Positions 49,677 to 57,976 of a stretch of 64,000 bases of DNA are shown here, piece by piece. A model generated the notes under the pieces. That model was given only the letters and a program-made list of their open reading frames with translations, was not told the origin of the DNA and did not search any database. The stretch lies in the NCBI RefSeq assembly GCF_000296215.2, contig NZ_CP013949.1, positions 682,001 to 746,000 of the forward strand. The letters run 5' to 3'. The stretch comes from Bradyrhizobium sp. CCGE-LA001 (GTDB lineage Bacteria > Pseudomonadota > Alphaproteobacteria > Rhizobiales > Xanthobacteraceae). Made by a program: the position numbers and the translations under genes. Numbering within the stretch: the stretch's first letter is position 1; each line of letters begins with the position of its first letter.

Positions 49677-50483
49677 CTAACCGAGGGGCCCCTTGGCGAG
49701 CCTGTTCACGTCGAAGTTATCGACCTCGTTCAATAGCTCGCAAAACGCCGCCGCGCCCTGATCGATCAGCTGCTCGCCTTTCTCAGCAACGGCCAATGTC
49801 GCGTTGCCGACCGCGCCGCTGGGGTTGAGATCTTGCGCCTGCCAGGCGAACGGCGCGGGCCGCTGCGTCGACAGCCAGCGATATTGCCGCTCCAGCGCGA
49901 TGCTGCTCGCGGGAAAGTCCGCGATCGCATCCACGCGCACCTGCTCGGGATAGCGAGACAGCATGATCGAGGTCTCGACCGCGCCGCCGTGAATGCCGTG
50001 GCGCACTTCCTCGGCCGGGAACAGTTTATCCGCGCCCGATAGCCGCGACCACGACGTCGTCACCACGAACAGGTTTTGGTGCGCGCGCAGATCCTGCGCG
50101 ATCAGCATCATCGCCGCGCTGTTGCCGCCGTGGCTGGTGATGATGACGAGCTTCCTGACGCCGCGCCGCGCGACGTCCTCGCCGATGGCGGTCCATTTCT
50201 TCAGCGCAGTTTCGGTCGGCAGCGTCTGCGTGCCCGGATAGTCGATATGCTCGGTGGAAATCCCGATCCGTTCGACGGGCAGGAAGCTGGCGGGAATGCT
50301 CTCGGGCAGCAGCTCGCGCACGCGCGCCAGGTAAGCCTCCGCAATTAGCACGTCGGTCGTCACAGGCAGATGCGGGCCGTGCTGCTCGGTCGCGGCAAGC
50401 GGCAGCACGGCGATCCAGCGCGACAGGTCCGCGGCGGCGGCATCGGCCCAGCGAATTTCGTTCCAGTCGCGGGGCGGCGTCAT
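49677..50483 (-). CDS. creatininase-family amidohydrolase
   Basis: A 268-aa protein of the creatininase/MftE fold. PLAATEQHGPHLPVTTD supplies the Glu, His and Asp metal ligands, SHGGNSAAM the next His and Asn, and GIHGGAVETS the final Glu. It probably hydrolyses a small cyclic amide or related compound. ATG 50483 gives the family N-terminus. It is divergent from the NMT1-type ABC transporter at 50622, a common pairing, and may process the imported compound. Confidence 0.87.
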   Translation of the reverse strand: MTPPRDWNEIRWADAAAADLSRWIAVLPLAATEQHGPHLPVTTDVLIAEAYLARVRELLPESIPASFLPVERIGISTEHIDYPGTQTLPTETALKKWTAIGEDVARRGVRKLVIITSHGGNSAAMMLIAQDLRAHQNLFVVTTSWSRLSGADKLFPAEEVRHGIHGGAVETSIMLSRYPEQVRVDAIADFPASSIALERQYRWLSTQRPAPFAWQAQDLNPSGAVGNATLAVAEKGEQLIDQGAAAFCELLNEVDNFDVNRLAKGPLG

Positions 50484-50621
50484 CAAGGTTTCTTTGCCCG
50501 AATTTGTCACGTAATTTGGGGTTATGAGGGGACGCGGGCCCGACCGGCTCGCGTCCCCAATGTCATGCGGTTTTATCGCGTTGGCTTGGTATCGGCTAGA
50601 AGTGATCGACGGAGTGCACTC

Positions 50622-51644
50622 ATGAGCCCCTCTCATCTGCGGCGAGCGTTAACGGCAGGCCTGATCGCCGCTTTCGTCTCGATCCTGCCGGCGCAGGCCG
50701 AGACGCTGGACAAGGTCACCTTCGGCACTAATTGGGTTGCCGAGGCCGAGCATGGCGGCTTCTTCCAGGCGGTCGCCGACGGCACCTACAAGAAATACGG
50801 CCTCGACGTCACCATCATCCCCGGCGGTCCCAACGAGAACAACCGGATGCTGCTGATCGCGGGCAAGATCGATTTCTTCATGGCCGCGAACACACTGATG
50901 TCGTTCGATGCGGTCGCTAACAACGTGCCCGTCATCACCATCGCCGCGATCTTCCAGAAGGATCCGCAGGTGATGCTGACGCAGCCCGACGCCAAGGTCA
51001 CCAAGATCGAGGAATTGAAGCCGCTGACGCTGTTCGTCTCCAAGGAAGGCATGACCAGCTACTTCCAATGGCTGAAATCCGAATATGGCTTCAGCGAGAA
51101 GAACGTCCGCCCCTATAATTTCAATCCGCAGCCCTTCATCGCCAATCCCAAGAGCGCCATGCAGGGCTACGTGACGTCAGAGCCCTTCGCGGTCGAGAAG
51201 GCGGCCGGCTTCAAGCCCAACGTGCTGCTGCTAGCCGATTACGGCTTCAACACTTATTCGACCCTGATCGAGACCCGCCGCGACATCGTCGAGAAGAAGC
51301 CCGATCTCGTCCAGCGCTTCGTCGATGCCTCCATGATCGGCTGGTACAATTACATCTACCGCGACAATTCCGCCGGCAATGCCCTGATCAAGAAGCTCAA
51401 TCCGGAGATGACCGACGATCTGCTCGCCTATTCCGTCGCGAAGATGAAGGAGCACGGCATCGTCGATTCCGGAGATAGCTTGAAGAACGGCATCGGCGCC
51501 ATGAGCGACGAGCGCTACGGCTCCTTCTTCAACAAGATGGTCAAGGCCGGCGTCGTCAAGGCCGATCTCGACTTCCGCAAATCCTACACGCTGCGCTTCG
51601 TCAACAAGGGCGTCGGCGTCGAGCTGCGCCCGAACAAGCCGTAA
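50622..51644 (+). CDS. NMT1/THI5-like ABC substrate-binding protein
   Basis: A 340-aa periplasmic binding protein: signal peptide 1-26 (ends ILPAQA), then FGTNWVAEAEHGGFFQAVADG, the NMT1/THI5 start, and GPNENNRMLLIAGKIDFFMA. The conserved EHGGFYQA-like motif is seen in pyrimidine, riboflavin and related ligand binders. It is followed after 10 bp by its ATPase. ATG 50622 is the Met before the signal; GACGGAG lies about 10 nt upstream. Confidence 0.88.
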   Translation: MSPSHLRRALTAGLIAAFVSILPAQAETLDKVTFGTNWVAEAEHGGFFQAVADGTYKKYGLDVTIIPGGPNENNRMLLIAGKIDFFMAANTLMSFDAVANNVPVITIAAIFQKDPQVMLTQPDAKVTKIEELKPLTLFVSKEGMTSYFQWLKSEYGFSEKNVRPYNFNPQPFIANPKSAMQGYVTSEPFAVEKAAGFKPNVLLLADYGFNTYSTLIETRRDIVEKKPDLVQRFVDASMIGWYNYIYRDNSAGNALIKKLNPEMTDDLLAYSVAKMKEHGIVDSGDSLKNGIGAMSDERYGSFFNKMVKAGVVKADLDFRKSYTLRFVNKGVGVELRPNKP

Positions 51645-51654
51645 CGCGCGGTCG

Positions 51655-52470
51655 ATGTCCGCTGCCCCAACCTCGTCCGCCGTCGAAGCGAGCCTGACGG
51701 CGCTCGCCGTCAGCCTGCGCGGCGTGACGAAAGCCTATGACAACGGCGTGATGGCGCTCGGCCCGCTCGACCTTGCCGTGCGCAAGGGCGAGTTCATCTC
51801 GCTGCTGGGCCCGTCCGGCTGCGGCAAGTCGACGGCGCTGCGGATCATCGCAAGCCTCGCGGCCCCGTCGTCCGGCACCGTGCGGGTGGCGCATCACGAG
51901 GGCGAGGTGCAGCCGGGCCACGGCATCGGCTTCGTATTCCAGGAGCCGACCCTGATGCCCTGGACCAGCGTGCGCGAGAATGTGCGGCTGCCCCTGCGGC
52001 TCGGCCACGTTCCGAAGGCGGAAGCGTGCGAACGCGCCGATGCGGCGCTCGCCAGCGTCGGGCTCGCCGATTTCGCCGAGGCCTATCCGCGCGAGCTGTC
52101 GGGCGGCATGAAGATGCGGGTGTCGCTGGCACGCGCGCTCGTCACCGATCCTGATATTCTCTTGATGGACGAGCCGTTCGCCGCGCTCGACGAGATCACG
52201 CGCTTCCGCCTCAACAACGATCTGCTCGCGCTGTGGCGCAGCCTCGGCAAGACCGTCATCTTCGTCACCCATTCGGTGTTCGAATCCGTCTACCTGTCGC
52301 AGCGCGTCGTGGTGATGACGGGGCGGCCCGGCCGCATCCAGGCCGACCTCCGCATCGAGACGGTCGAGCCGCGCGGCGAGGAGTTTCGCACCTCGACCGC
52401 CTATTCCGATTATTGCCGACGCGTGTCGACCGCGCTGGCGCCGTCATATTCGGGACAGTCGACGCTATGA
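51655..52470 (+). CDS. ABC transporter ATPase
   Basis: A 271-aa nucleotide-binding subunit with Walker A GPSGCGKST at 52-60, Q-loop VFQEPTLMPW, signature LSGGMKMRV, Walker B ILLMDEP and H-loop VTHSVFES. Its stop overlaps the permease ATG (52467-52470), so both are translated together. Confidence 0.92.
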   Translation: MSAAPTSSAVEASLTALAVSLRGVTKAYDNGVMALGPLDLAVRKGEFISLLGPSGCGKSTALRIIASLAAPSSGTVRVAHHEGEVQPGHGIGFVFQEPTLMPWTSVRENVRLPLRLGHVPKAEACERADAALASVGLADFAEAYPRELSGGMKMRVSLARALVTDPDILLMDEPFAALDEITRFRLNNDLLALWRSLGKTVIFVTHSVFESVYLSQRVVVMTGRPGRIQADLRIETVEPRGEEFRTSTAYSDYCRRVSTALAPSYSGQSTL

Positions 52471-53285
52471 GCGCTCAAGCTGCCGTCACTGCAAAACCGC
52501 GAGCTGCGCAACGCGCGATGCGCATCGTGCTGCCCGTCATCGTGTTCGCGGCCGGCCTCCTGGCCTGGGAAGCGGTCGTCCGGATCAAGGAGATTCCGCC
52601 CTACGTGCTGCCGGCGCCCTCGGTCATCGTCCTGACATTGATCAAGGACTGGGCGGTGCTGTCACAATCGCTCGCGACCACGCTCCTGACCACGCTCGAA
52701 GGCTTCATCGCCGCCAGCATCGGCGGCATTGCGCTGGCGCTGCTGTTCAACCAGTCGAAATGGGTGGAATATTCGCTGTTCCCCTATGCCATCGTGCTCC
52801 AGGTGACGCCGGTCATCGCGATCGCGCCGCTGCTGCTGATCTATCTGGAGCAGCAGACCGCGGTCGTGGTCTGCGCCTTCATCGTTGCGTTCTTCCCGGT
52901 GCTGTCCAACACCACGCTCGGGCTCAATTCGGTCGACCGCAATCTCGCCGGCCTGTTCCAGCTCTATGGCGCATCAAAGCCGCAGACCCTGCGCTTTCTC
53001 AAGCTGCCTGCGGCGCTGCCCTATATCCTCGGTGGCTTGCGGATCGCCGGCGGCCTGTCGCTGATCGGCGCGGTAGTGGCCGAGATCGCGGCGGGAACAG
53101 CGGGTGCCGGCTCCGGCCTCGCCTACAGGATCGCCGAGTCAGGCTATCGATTGAACATACCCCGCATGTTCGCGGCGCTGCTTTTGTTGTCGCTGGCCGG
53201 GATTGTCATCTATGGGGTGCTGGCGCTAGTTTCCCACCTCGTTTTACGGCGCTGGCACGAGAGCGCGCTTGGAAAGGAAAGCTGA
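52467..53285 (+). CDS. ABC transporter permease
   Basis: A 272-aa inner-membrane permease of the NitT/TauT class with about six helices; the coupling loop is VDRNLAGLFQLYGASKPQTLRFLKLPAALPYI near 155-185. It forms the channel with the ATPase and binding protein upstream. Its stop overlaps the next gene's ATG as TGATG at 53283-53287. Confidence 0.9.
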   Translation: MSAQAAVTAKPRAAQRAMRIVLPVIVFAAGLLAWEAVVRIKEIPPYVLPAPSVIVLTLIKDWAVLSQSLATTLLTTLEGFIAASIGGIALALLFNQSKWVEYSLFPYAIVLQVTPVIAIAPLLLIYLEQQTAVVVCAFIVAFFPVLSNTTLGLNSVDRNLAGLFQLYGASKPQTLRFLKLPAALPYILGGLRIAGGLSLIGAVVAEIAAGTAGAGSGLAYRIAESGYRLNIPRMFAALLLLSLAGIVIYGVLALVSHLVLRRWHESALGKES

Positions 53286-54274
53286 TGTCTACCGGTCCGA
53301 TTTCGTCCGAAAAGATCGATCTTTTGATTTATGGACCGGTGCGGCCGATCCTCGACAACGGATTTTCCGACCATTTCGTCGTGCACAAGGCCGAGACGCG
53401 TGGTGACCTCGAGCGGCTGACCCCGGCGATCCGCGAGAAGATCCGCGGCGTCGCCGTGACCTATCACACCGTGCGGGCCGACAAGGATTCGCTGTCGCAA
53501 CTGCCCAAGATCGAGATGGTGGCGAGCTTCGGCGTCGGCTACGACCACGTCGACGTGAAATACGCGGCCGAGCACAAGATCATCGTCACCAACACGCCTG
53601 ATGTGCTGACCGAGGAGGTCGCCGACGTCGCGATGGGCCTGTTGATCTCGACCTTGCGCGAATTCATCAAGGCCGACCGCTATGTCCGCTCCGGGCTGTG
53701 GCAGACCCAGAACTACCCGCTCAGCGTCGGCTCGCTGCGCGACCGCAAGGTCGGCATCGTCGGCATGGGCCGGATCGGCCAGGCCATCGCGCGCCGGCTC
53801 GATGCCTCGCTGGTGCCGGTGGTCTATCACTCGCGCAATCCGTCCAAGGACGTCTCCTACAAGCACTATCCTGACTTGATCGAGATGGCCAAGGCGGTGG
53901 ACACGTTGATGGTGATCGTGCCCGGCGGTGCCAGCACGAACAAGATGATCAATGCCGAGGTGCTCAAGGCGCTCGGTCCGCGCGGCGTGTTGATCAACGT
54001 CGCGCGCGGCTCGGTGGTGGACGAGCCGGCGCTGGTTCAGGCGCTGAAATCAGGCACCATCCTCGCCGCCGGCCTCGACGTCTTCGCGGCCGAGCCGAAC
54101 GTGCCGGACGAGCTCAAGACCATGCAGAACGTCGTGCTGCTGCCGCATATCGGCTCCGCCTCGGTGGTGACGCGCAACGCCATGGACCAGCTCGTGGTCG
54201 ACAACCTCAAGGCCTGGTTCGGCGGCAAGGCGCCGCTGACCCCGGTTGCGGAAACACCATTCAAGGGGCGCTGA
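53285..54274 (+). CDS. D-2-hydroxyacid dehydrogenase
   Basis: A 329-aa NAD(P)-dependent dehydrogenase: GMGRIGQAIARRL near 160-172 binds the nucleotide, VARGSVVDEPAL holds the substrate arginine, DVFAAEP the Glu that supports catalysis, and LLPHIGSA the catalytic His. S or H after the loop (VVYHSRNPS) suggests NADPH, as in glyoxylate/hydroxypyruvate reductases. It is coupled to the permease and to the next gene by TGATG overlaps, so it may act on the imported compound or its product. Confidence 0.9.
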   Translation: MSTGPISSEKIDLLIYGPVRPILDNGFSDHFVVHKAETRGDLERLTPAIREKIRGVAVTYHTVRADKDSLSQLPKIEMVASFGVGYDHVDVKYAAEHKIIVTNTPDVLTEEVADVAMGLLISTLREFIKADRYVRSGLWQTQNYPLSVGSLRDRKVGIVGMGRIGQAIARRLDASLVPVVYHSRNPSKDVSYKHYPDLIEMAKAVDTLMVIVPGGASTNKMINAEVLKALGPRGVLINVARGSVVDEPALVQALKSGTILAAGLDVFAAEPNVPDELKTMQNVVLLPHIGSASVVTRNAMDQLVVDNLKAWFGGKAPLTPVAETPFKGR

Positions 54275-54966
54275 TGAGAGCTCTTCGGGTCGTTGCATCC
54301 GCCGTCGCGGCCTGCCTGGCCGCGATCGGCATCGCGCATGCGCAGGATGCGGCGGCCCTGAAGAAGCAGATGCCCGGACAGTGGGAGCTCTCGACCACCG
54401 AGCGCAGCAAGACCTGCGTCGTCACCCTCAAGGGCGACGCCGCAGGCCAGGGCTTCAAGCTCGAGCTCGAGCCGGCCTGCAAGGCCGCGCTGCCCTTCAC
54501 CAAGGACATCGTCGCCTGGAGCGTCAGGGGGCTCGACATCGTCCGCTTGCAGGACGCAGCGGGTGAAGCCGTGATCGACTTCACCGAGGTCGAGGCCGGC
54601 ATCTTCGAGGGCCTGCGCCAGGGCGAGGGCGTCTACATCCTGCAGGACCTCGCCGCCGCGCGCGCCATGGCCAAGTCGATGGACCAGATGATCGGCGATT
54701 GGTCGATGGTGCGCGGCAACGGCCAGCCGGTGTGCGGGCTGACGCTGACCAACACCGAGGCGGGGCCGGACAATTTCCAGGTCTTCCTCAAGCCGAGATG
54801 CGACGCGTCGATCGCGCAGTTCAACCCGACGCAATGGCGGCTCGAGCGCGGCCAGATCATCCTGATGTCGAAATCGGGCGATGCCTGGCAGTTCGAGGCC
54901 GACGACAACGCGCAATGGCGGCGCGTCCCCGACACCGCCGATCCCCTGATCATGCTGCGGCAATAG
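54274..54966 (+). CDS. exported protein with two AprI/Inh-like domains
   Basis: A 230-aa protein with signal peptide 1-23 (IGIAHA end) and two tandem domains of the AprI/Inh protease-inhibitor fold, about 33-125 (GQWELSTTERSKTCVVTL) and about 140-230 (GDWSMVRGNGQPVCGLTL). Each has the W-x-C...C pattern that forms the small beta-barrel disulfide. In serralysin-producing bacteria the single-domain inhibitor guards the periplasm; here no serralysin gene is near. Its ATG overlaps the dehydrogenase stop (54272-54276), linking it to a transport operon. Confidence in the fold is fair, in inhibition low. Confidence 0.75.
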   Translation: MRALRVVASAVAACLAAIGIAHAQDAAALKKQMPGQWELSTTERSKTCVVTLKGDAAGQGFKLELEPACKAALPFTKDIVAWSVRGLDIVRLQDAAGEAVIDFTEVEAGIFEGLRQGEGVYILQDLAAARAMAKSMDQMIGDWSMVRGNGQPVCGLTLTNTEAGPDNFQVFLKPRCDASIAQFNPTQWRLERGQIILMSKSGDAWQFEADDNAQWRRVPDTADPLIMLRQ

Positions 54967-55059
54967 GCAGCCCGCCGCTGCCGAACGACGGACGCCACGC
55001 GGAACTCGTCGGCAGGGCATTCCGTTGACGGAACAGGCGATTCCGTTGGGAGATCCGGC

Positions 55060-55434
55060 ATGGCCAAGCGCGTTCTCGCGATCGGCATCGAGCCCGGTAA
55101 TGCGGATTACAGCGCATTCCCGCAGCTCACGCCCGAAAACGTCCGTAGCTACATCGAGGCCCAGCTGCTGCGTTTGCGCGGTCTCGGTTTCGAGGTCACG
55201 AGCTGCCTGATCGATCTCGACGCGACCGCCGAGGCCGCCGTCACGGCGGCGCTGCGCGACGAGCGCTTCGACTGCATCGTGATCGGCGCCGGCCTGCGCG
55301 AGCAGAAGGAGCGATTGCTGTTGTTCGAGAGGGTGCTCAACCTCGTCCATCGCCTCGCGCCCGATGCTGCGATCTGCTTCAACACCACGCCGGCCGACAC
55401 CGCCGAAGCCGTGCAGCGCTGGATCGAGCCGTGA
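55060..55434 (+). CDS. conserved hypothetical 124-aa protein
   Basis: A 124-aa protein with alternating strands and helices: MAKRVLAIGIEPGNADYSAF, then CLIDLDATAEAAVTAALRDERFDCIVIGAGLREQ and VHRLAPDAAICFNTTPADTAEAVQRW. It looks like a small Rossmann-like or response-regulator-like fold without phosphorylation Asp. No signal peptide. Function unknown; similar proteins are frequent in rhizobia and actinobacteria (recalled). Confidence 0.7.
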   Translation: MAKRVLAIGIEPGNADYSAFPQLTPENVRSYIEAQLLRLRGLGFEVTSCLIDLDATAEAAVTAALRDERFDCIVIGAGLREQKERLLLFERVLNLVHRLAPDAAICFNTTPADTAEAVQRWIEP

Positions 55435-55608
55435 GCTGACGGCGCTCGCTCGTCGAGGTTGCGTGTGTCAGTTCGTTTGCGCAATCAACGCTGCGGGCTT
55501 CGCGGCGGCTGCGGCCAAGTTCGCCGGTTTCTGAATTGCTGCCAGATTTGAACTTTTCTTCCGTTCCGGTGACCAAGGCATAATGGTCAGACCGGATCGG
55601 GCTTGGAT

Positions 55609-56313
55609 ATGAGATTCGTTGCCGTTGCCTTCGCCTGCATTCTCGGCCTCTCGATGCCCGCCGACGCAAATGATGCGCGCACCTTCAATGCGATGGTGAC
55701 GCTGGCCGATCGCGGGGATGCCGAGGCGCAATACCACGTCGGCATGATGCACAATAACGGCATCGGCACGCCGCAGGATCGCAGCCAGGCCTTCGAGTGG
55801 TTTCAGAAATCGGCCGCGGCCAACCACCCGCTGGGGGCCTACAAGCTCGGTTGTTATTACGACGGGCAAGGCGAAGGCGTCGTCGCAACCGACTCGGATC
55901 AAGCGTTGAAATACAAGCTCGTTTCGGCCAAGGCCGGCTATGCGAGAGCCCAGCACGATGTCGCGCTCATGTACGACCGGCAAGGCAACTCAGAAGAAGC
56001 GCTGAAATGGTGGAAGCTGGCAGGCGATCAGGGGCTTCCCGCCGCGCTCTTCAGCCTGTCCCGTGCGTATTCCGCCGGGAAGGGCACGCCGAGGGATCTG
56101 TCCCTGTCCTATGCCTATTTCAAGCTCTCGAAGGTGGCACCGGCCAAGAACGTGAACGAGATGGCCGGAATGTTGTCCAAGCCGGAGCTCGAGAATGCAG
56201 AAAGGCTGGTCGCTGCATGGAAGCCGCAACCGACTGCCCTGACGCTCAAGGCATTCGCCGGCATCTCAGCCGCGGAAGACCACTTGAAAGCCGCCAAGAA
56301 CCAGATGTTCTGA
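55609..56313 (+). CDS. exported Sel1-repeat protein
   Basis: A 234-aa protein with a signal peptide ending near PADA (residue 20) and four or five Sel1-type repeats (AEAQYHVGMMHNNGIGTPQDRSQAFEWFQKSA begins the first pattern; PLGAYKLGCYYDGQG, ARAQHDVALMYDRQG and PAALFSLSRAYSAGKGTPRD follow). Such repeats mediate protein contacts, often in the periplasm. ATG 55609 is preferred to a TTG two codons before. The gap 55435-55608 shows nothing certain. Confidence 0.85.
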   Translation: MRFVAVAFACILGLSMPADANDARTFNAMVTLADRGDAEAQYHVGMMHNNGIGTPQDRSQAFEWFQKSAAANHPLGAYKLGCYYDGQGEGVVATDSDQALKYKLVSAKAGYARAQHDVALMYDRQGNSEEALKWWKLAGDQGLPAALFSLSRAYSAGKGTPRDLSLSYAYFKLSKVAPAKNVNEMAGMLSKPELENAERLVAAWKPQPTALTLKAFAGISAAEDHLKAAKNQMF

Positions 56314-56322
56314 TCTAGCTGA

Positions 56323-56360
56323 GATCGACCGCATCCCGCGCAGGCTGGCGTGCCCGCTCT
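56323..56360. repeat. 38-bp direct repeat, remnant of radC 3' end (copy A)
   Basis: Identical to 57178-57215 except for one base (56327 G against 57182 A). The block contains CGCATCCCGCGCAGGCTGGC. Copy B encodes the last residues of RadC; copy A lies directly after the DUF4239-like gene, overlapping its stop by two bases, and no longer codes for anything apparent. Confidence 0.9.
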
Positions 56361-57147
56361 AGGTCTTTGCCGCCGCCTCCGGCATGATCTGGAGCAGCGG
56401 CTCTGGCTGAATCGAGATCTGGCCGGCGAACGGCCGGTCGTGCGCGGCGATCAGCAGGACCGAGGTGGCCACCCCCGTTGCGAACAGGCCCATCGCGATC
56501 GCCGATCCCAGCCGGTTGTCGCAATGAACGAGGCCGATCACCAGCAATGCGCAGGCGGCCTGGAGGTACAGGCACCACCATTTGACTGGATTGACCGCGG
56601 CGAGGCTGACGATGATCCGCTGCCGCCGCGCATCCAGCGCCTGCTCCAGCGCGGCGATGAGCTCGCGCTGCACATTCGCCTGCCCCGTGCCTTGCGGCGT
56701 CATCGTGATGACGAGCTGCAGGGCATCGGCGAGCGCCGGCGGCGTCACCTTCAGCGATGCCTCCTGATGCGCCATCATCGGCCATTCCACCGCGACGGCC
56801 TGCCCGACATAGTCGCGCACCAGGCCGCGCAGCTTCGTCTCCTGCTCTGCCGGCAGGCCGCCGGCCAGCAGCACGGCGCTGCGTAGCGCGCTGGCCTCGC
56901 GACTTACCGCGGCGCTTGCGCGATCGCTATCGCCCCAGACCTGCGCTGCGGTGAAGGCGACGAACAGGCCGAAGATGATGCCGAGCACGGGCAGCATGCC
57001 CGGCGAGATCGCTTTGAGCGATTTTGCGCGCTCTCCCGTCGCGACAAGCGCGATGCCTGCGAAGATCGCCGCGGCCACAAGATAGGTGAAGCCGAAGATC
57101 ACCAGCGCCATCAACGGCACCGGCAGATTGTGCAGCCAGTCGCTCAT
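56359..57147 (-). CDS. DUF4239-like membrane protein
   Basis: A 262-aa inner-membrane protein with two N-terminal helices (PLMALVIFGFTYLVAAAIFAG; LPVLGIIFGLFVAFTAAQVW, residues about 10-32 and 50-72), a soluble helical middle with EASALRSAVLLAGGLP, and two C-terminal helices at about 190-235. The layout FVAFTAAQVW...ASALRSA is that of DUF4239/bestrophin-like proteins, which have no settled function. It stands between radC and a copy of the radC end, which suggests it was inserted here. Confidence 0.78.
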   Translation of the reverse strand: MSDWLHNLPVPLMALVIFGFTYLVAAAIFAGIALVATGERAKSLKAISPGMLPVLGIIFGLFVAFTAAQVWGDSDRASAAVSREASALRSAVLLAGGLPAEQETKLRGLVRDYVGQAVAVEWPMMAHQEASLKVTPPALADALQLVITMTPQGTGQANVQRELIAALEQALDARRQRIIVSLAAVNPVKWWCLYLQAACALLVIGLVHCDNRLGSAIAMGLFATGVATSVLLIAAHDRPFAGQISIQPEPLLQIMPEAAAKT

Positions 57148-57174
57148 CGTTTCCTTGTCATCTGATTTGAGGCT

Positions 57175-57897
57175 CTAGATCAACCGCATCCCGCGCAGGC
57201 TGGCGTGCCCGCTCTTGCCCACGATGATGTGGTCGTGCACGGCAATCCCCAGCGGCTTGGCGATGTCGATGATCGCTTTCGTCATCTGGATGTCGGCCTG
57301 CGAGGGCGAGGGATCGCCGGAGGGATGGTTGTGCACCAGGATCAGCGCGGTCGCCGATAGCTCGAGCGCGCGCTTGATCACCTCGCGTGGATAGACCGGG
57401 GTGTGGTCGACGGTGCCGGTCTGCTGCACCTCGTCGGCGATGAGCTGGTTGCGCTTGTCGAGGAAGAGCAGGCGAAACTGTTCCTTGTCGGCGAAGGCCA
57501 TGCTGGTGCGGCAATAGGCGATCACCTCGTTCCAGGACGACAGCGCGTTGCGGCTGTTGACCTCGCCCTTGGCGACGCGGTGCGCCGCGGCGGCGATCAG
57601 CTTGAGCTGGTTGATTGCGGCCTCGCCGACCCCGTCGACCTCGCGCAGCCGCGCCACCGGCGCGTGCACGACCTCCGCGAACGAGCCGAAGGTCTTGATC
57701 AGCGTCTTCGCCAGCGGCTTGGTGTCGCGCCGGGGCAGCGCCGGAAACAGCGCCATCTCCAACAGCTCGTAATCGCTCAGCGCATCCGCGCCCGCACTGT
57801 AGAAGCGCTCGCGCAGCCGCTCGCGATGGCCGTGATAATGCGGCGCGTCCTCAGGCTTGCTCGTGTCGGGGTCCGGCTTGACGGGCATTGCGCCCAA
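57175..57897 (-). CDS. radC: RadC-family JAB1/MPN protein
   Basis: A 240-aa cytoplasmic protein: an N-terminal UPF0758 region with a helix-hairpin-helix (VDGVGEAAINQLKL at about 87-100) and a C-terminal JAB domain with H189, H191 and D202 in HNHPSGDPSPSQAD, the JAMM zinc site. Old claims of a DNA-repair role are not upheld and its function is unclear. ATG 57888 (third codon later) is also possible. Its last 13 codons are the source of the 38-bp repeat; the gene itself is complete. Confidence 0.9.
   Translation of the reverse strand: MGAMPVKPDPDTSKPEDAPHYHGHRERLRERFYSAGADALSDYELLEMALFPALPRRDTKPLAKTLIKTFGSFAEVVHAPVARLREVDGVGEAAINQLKLIAAAAHRVAKGEVNSRNALSSWNEVIAYCRTSMAFADKEQFRLLFLDKRNQLIADEVQQTGTVDHTPVYPREVIKRALELSATALILVHNHPSGDPSPSQADIQMTKAIIDIAKPLGIAVHDHIIVGKSGHASLRGMRLI
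57178..57215. repeat. 38-bp direct repeat within radC 3' end (copy B)
   Basis: The functional copy of the repeat pair with 56323-56360. It starts three bases after the radC stop codon begins, and encodes the SGHASLRGMRLI end of RadC. The pair is 855 bp apart and encloses just the DUF4239-like gene. Confidence 0.9.
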
Positions 57898-57976
57898 GCA
57901 TCGCCGGGGAGCCGCGTTTTTGCAACCGTCAATTGCGCTGGCAAACTAAGCTATGCCGGATCGGCTCGCACCAAGC

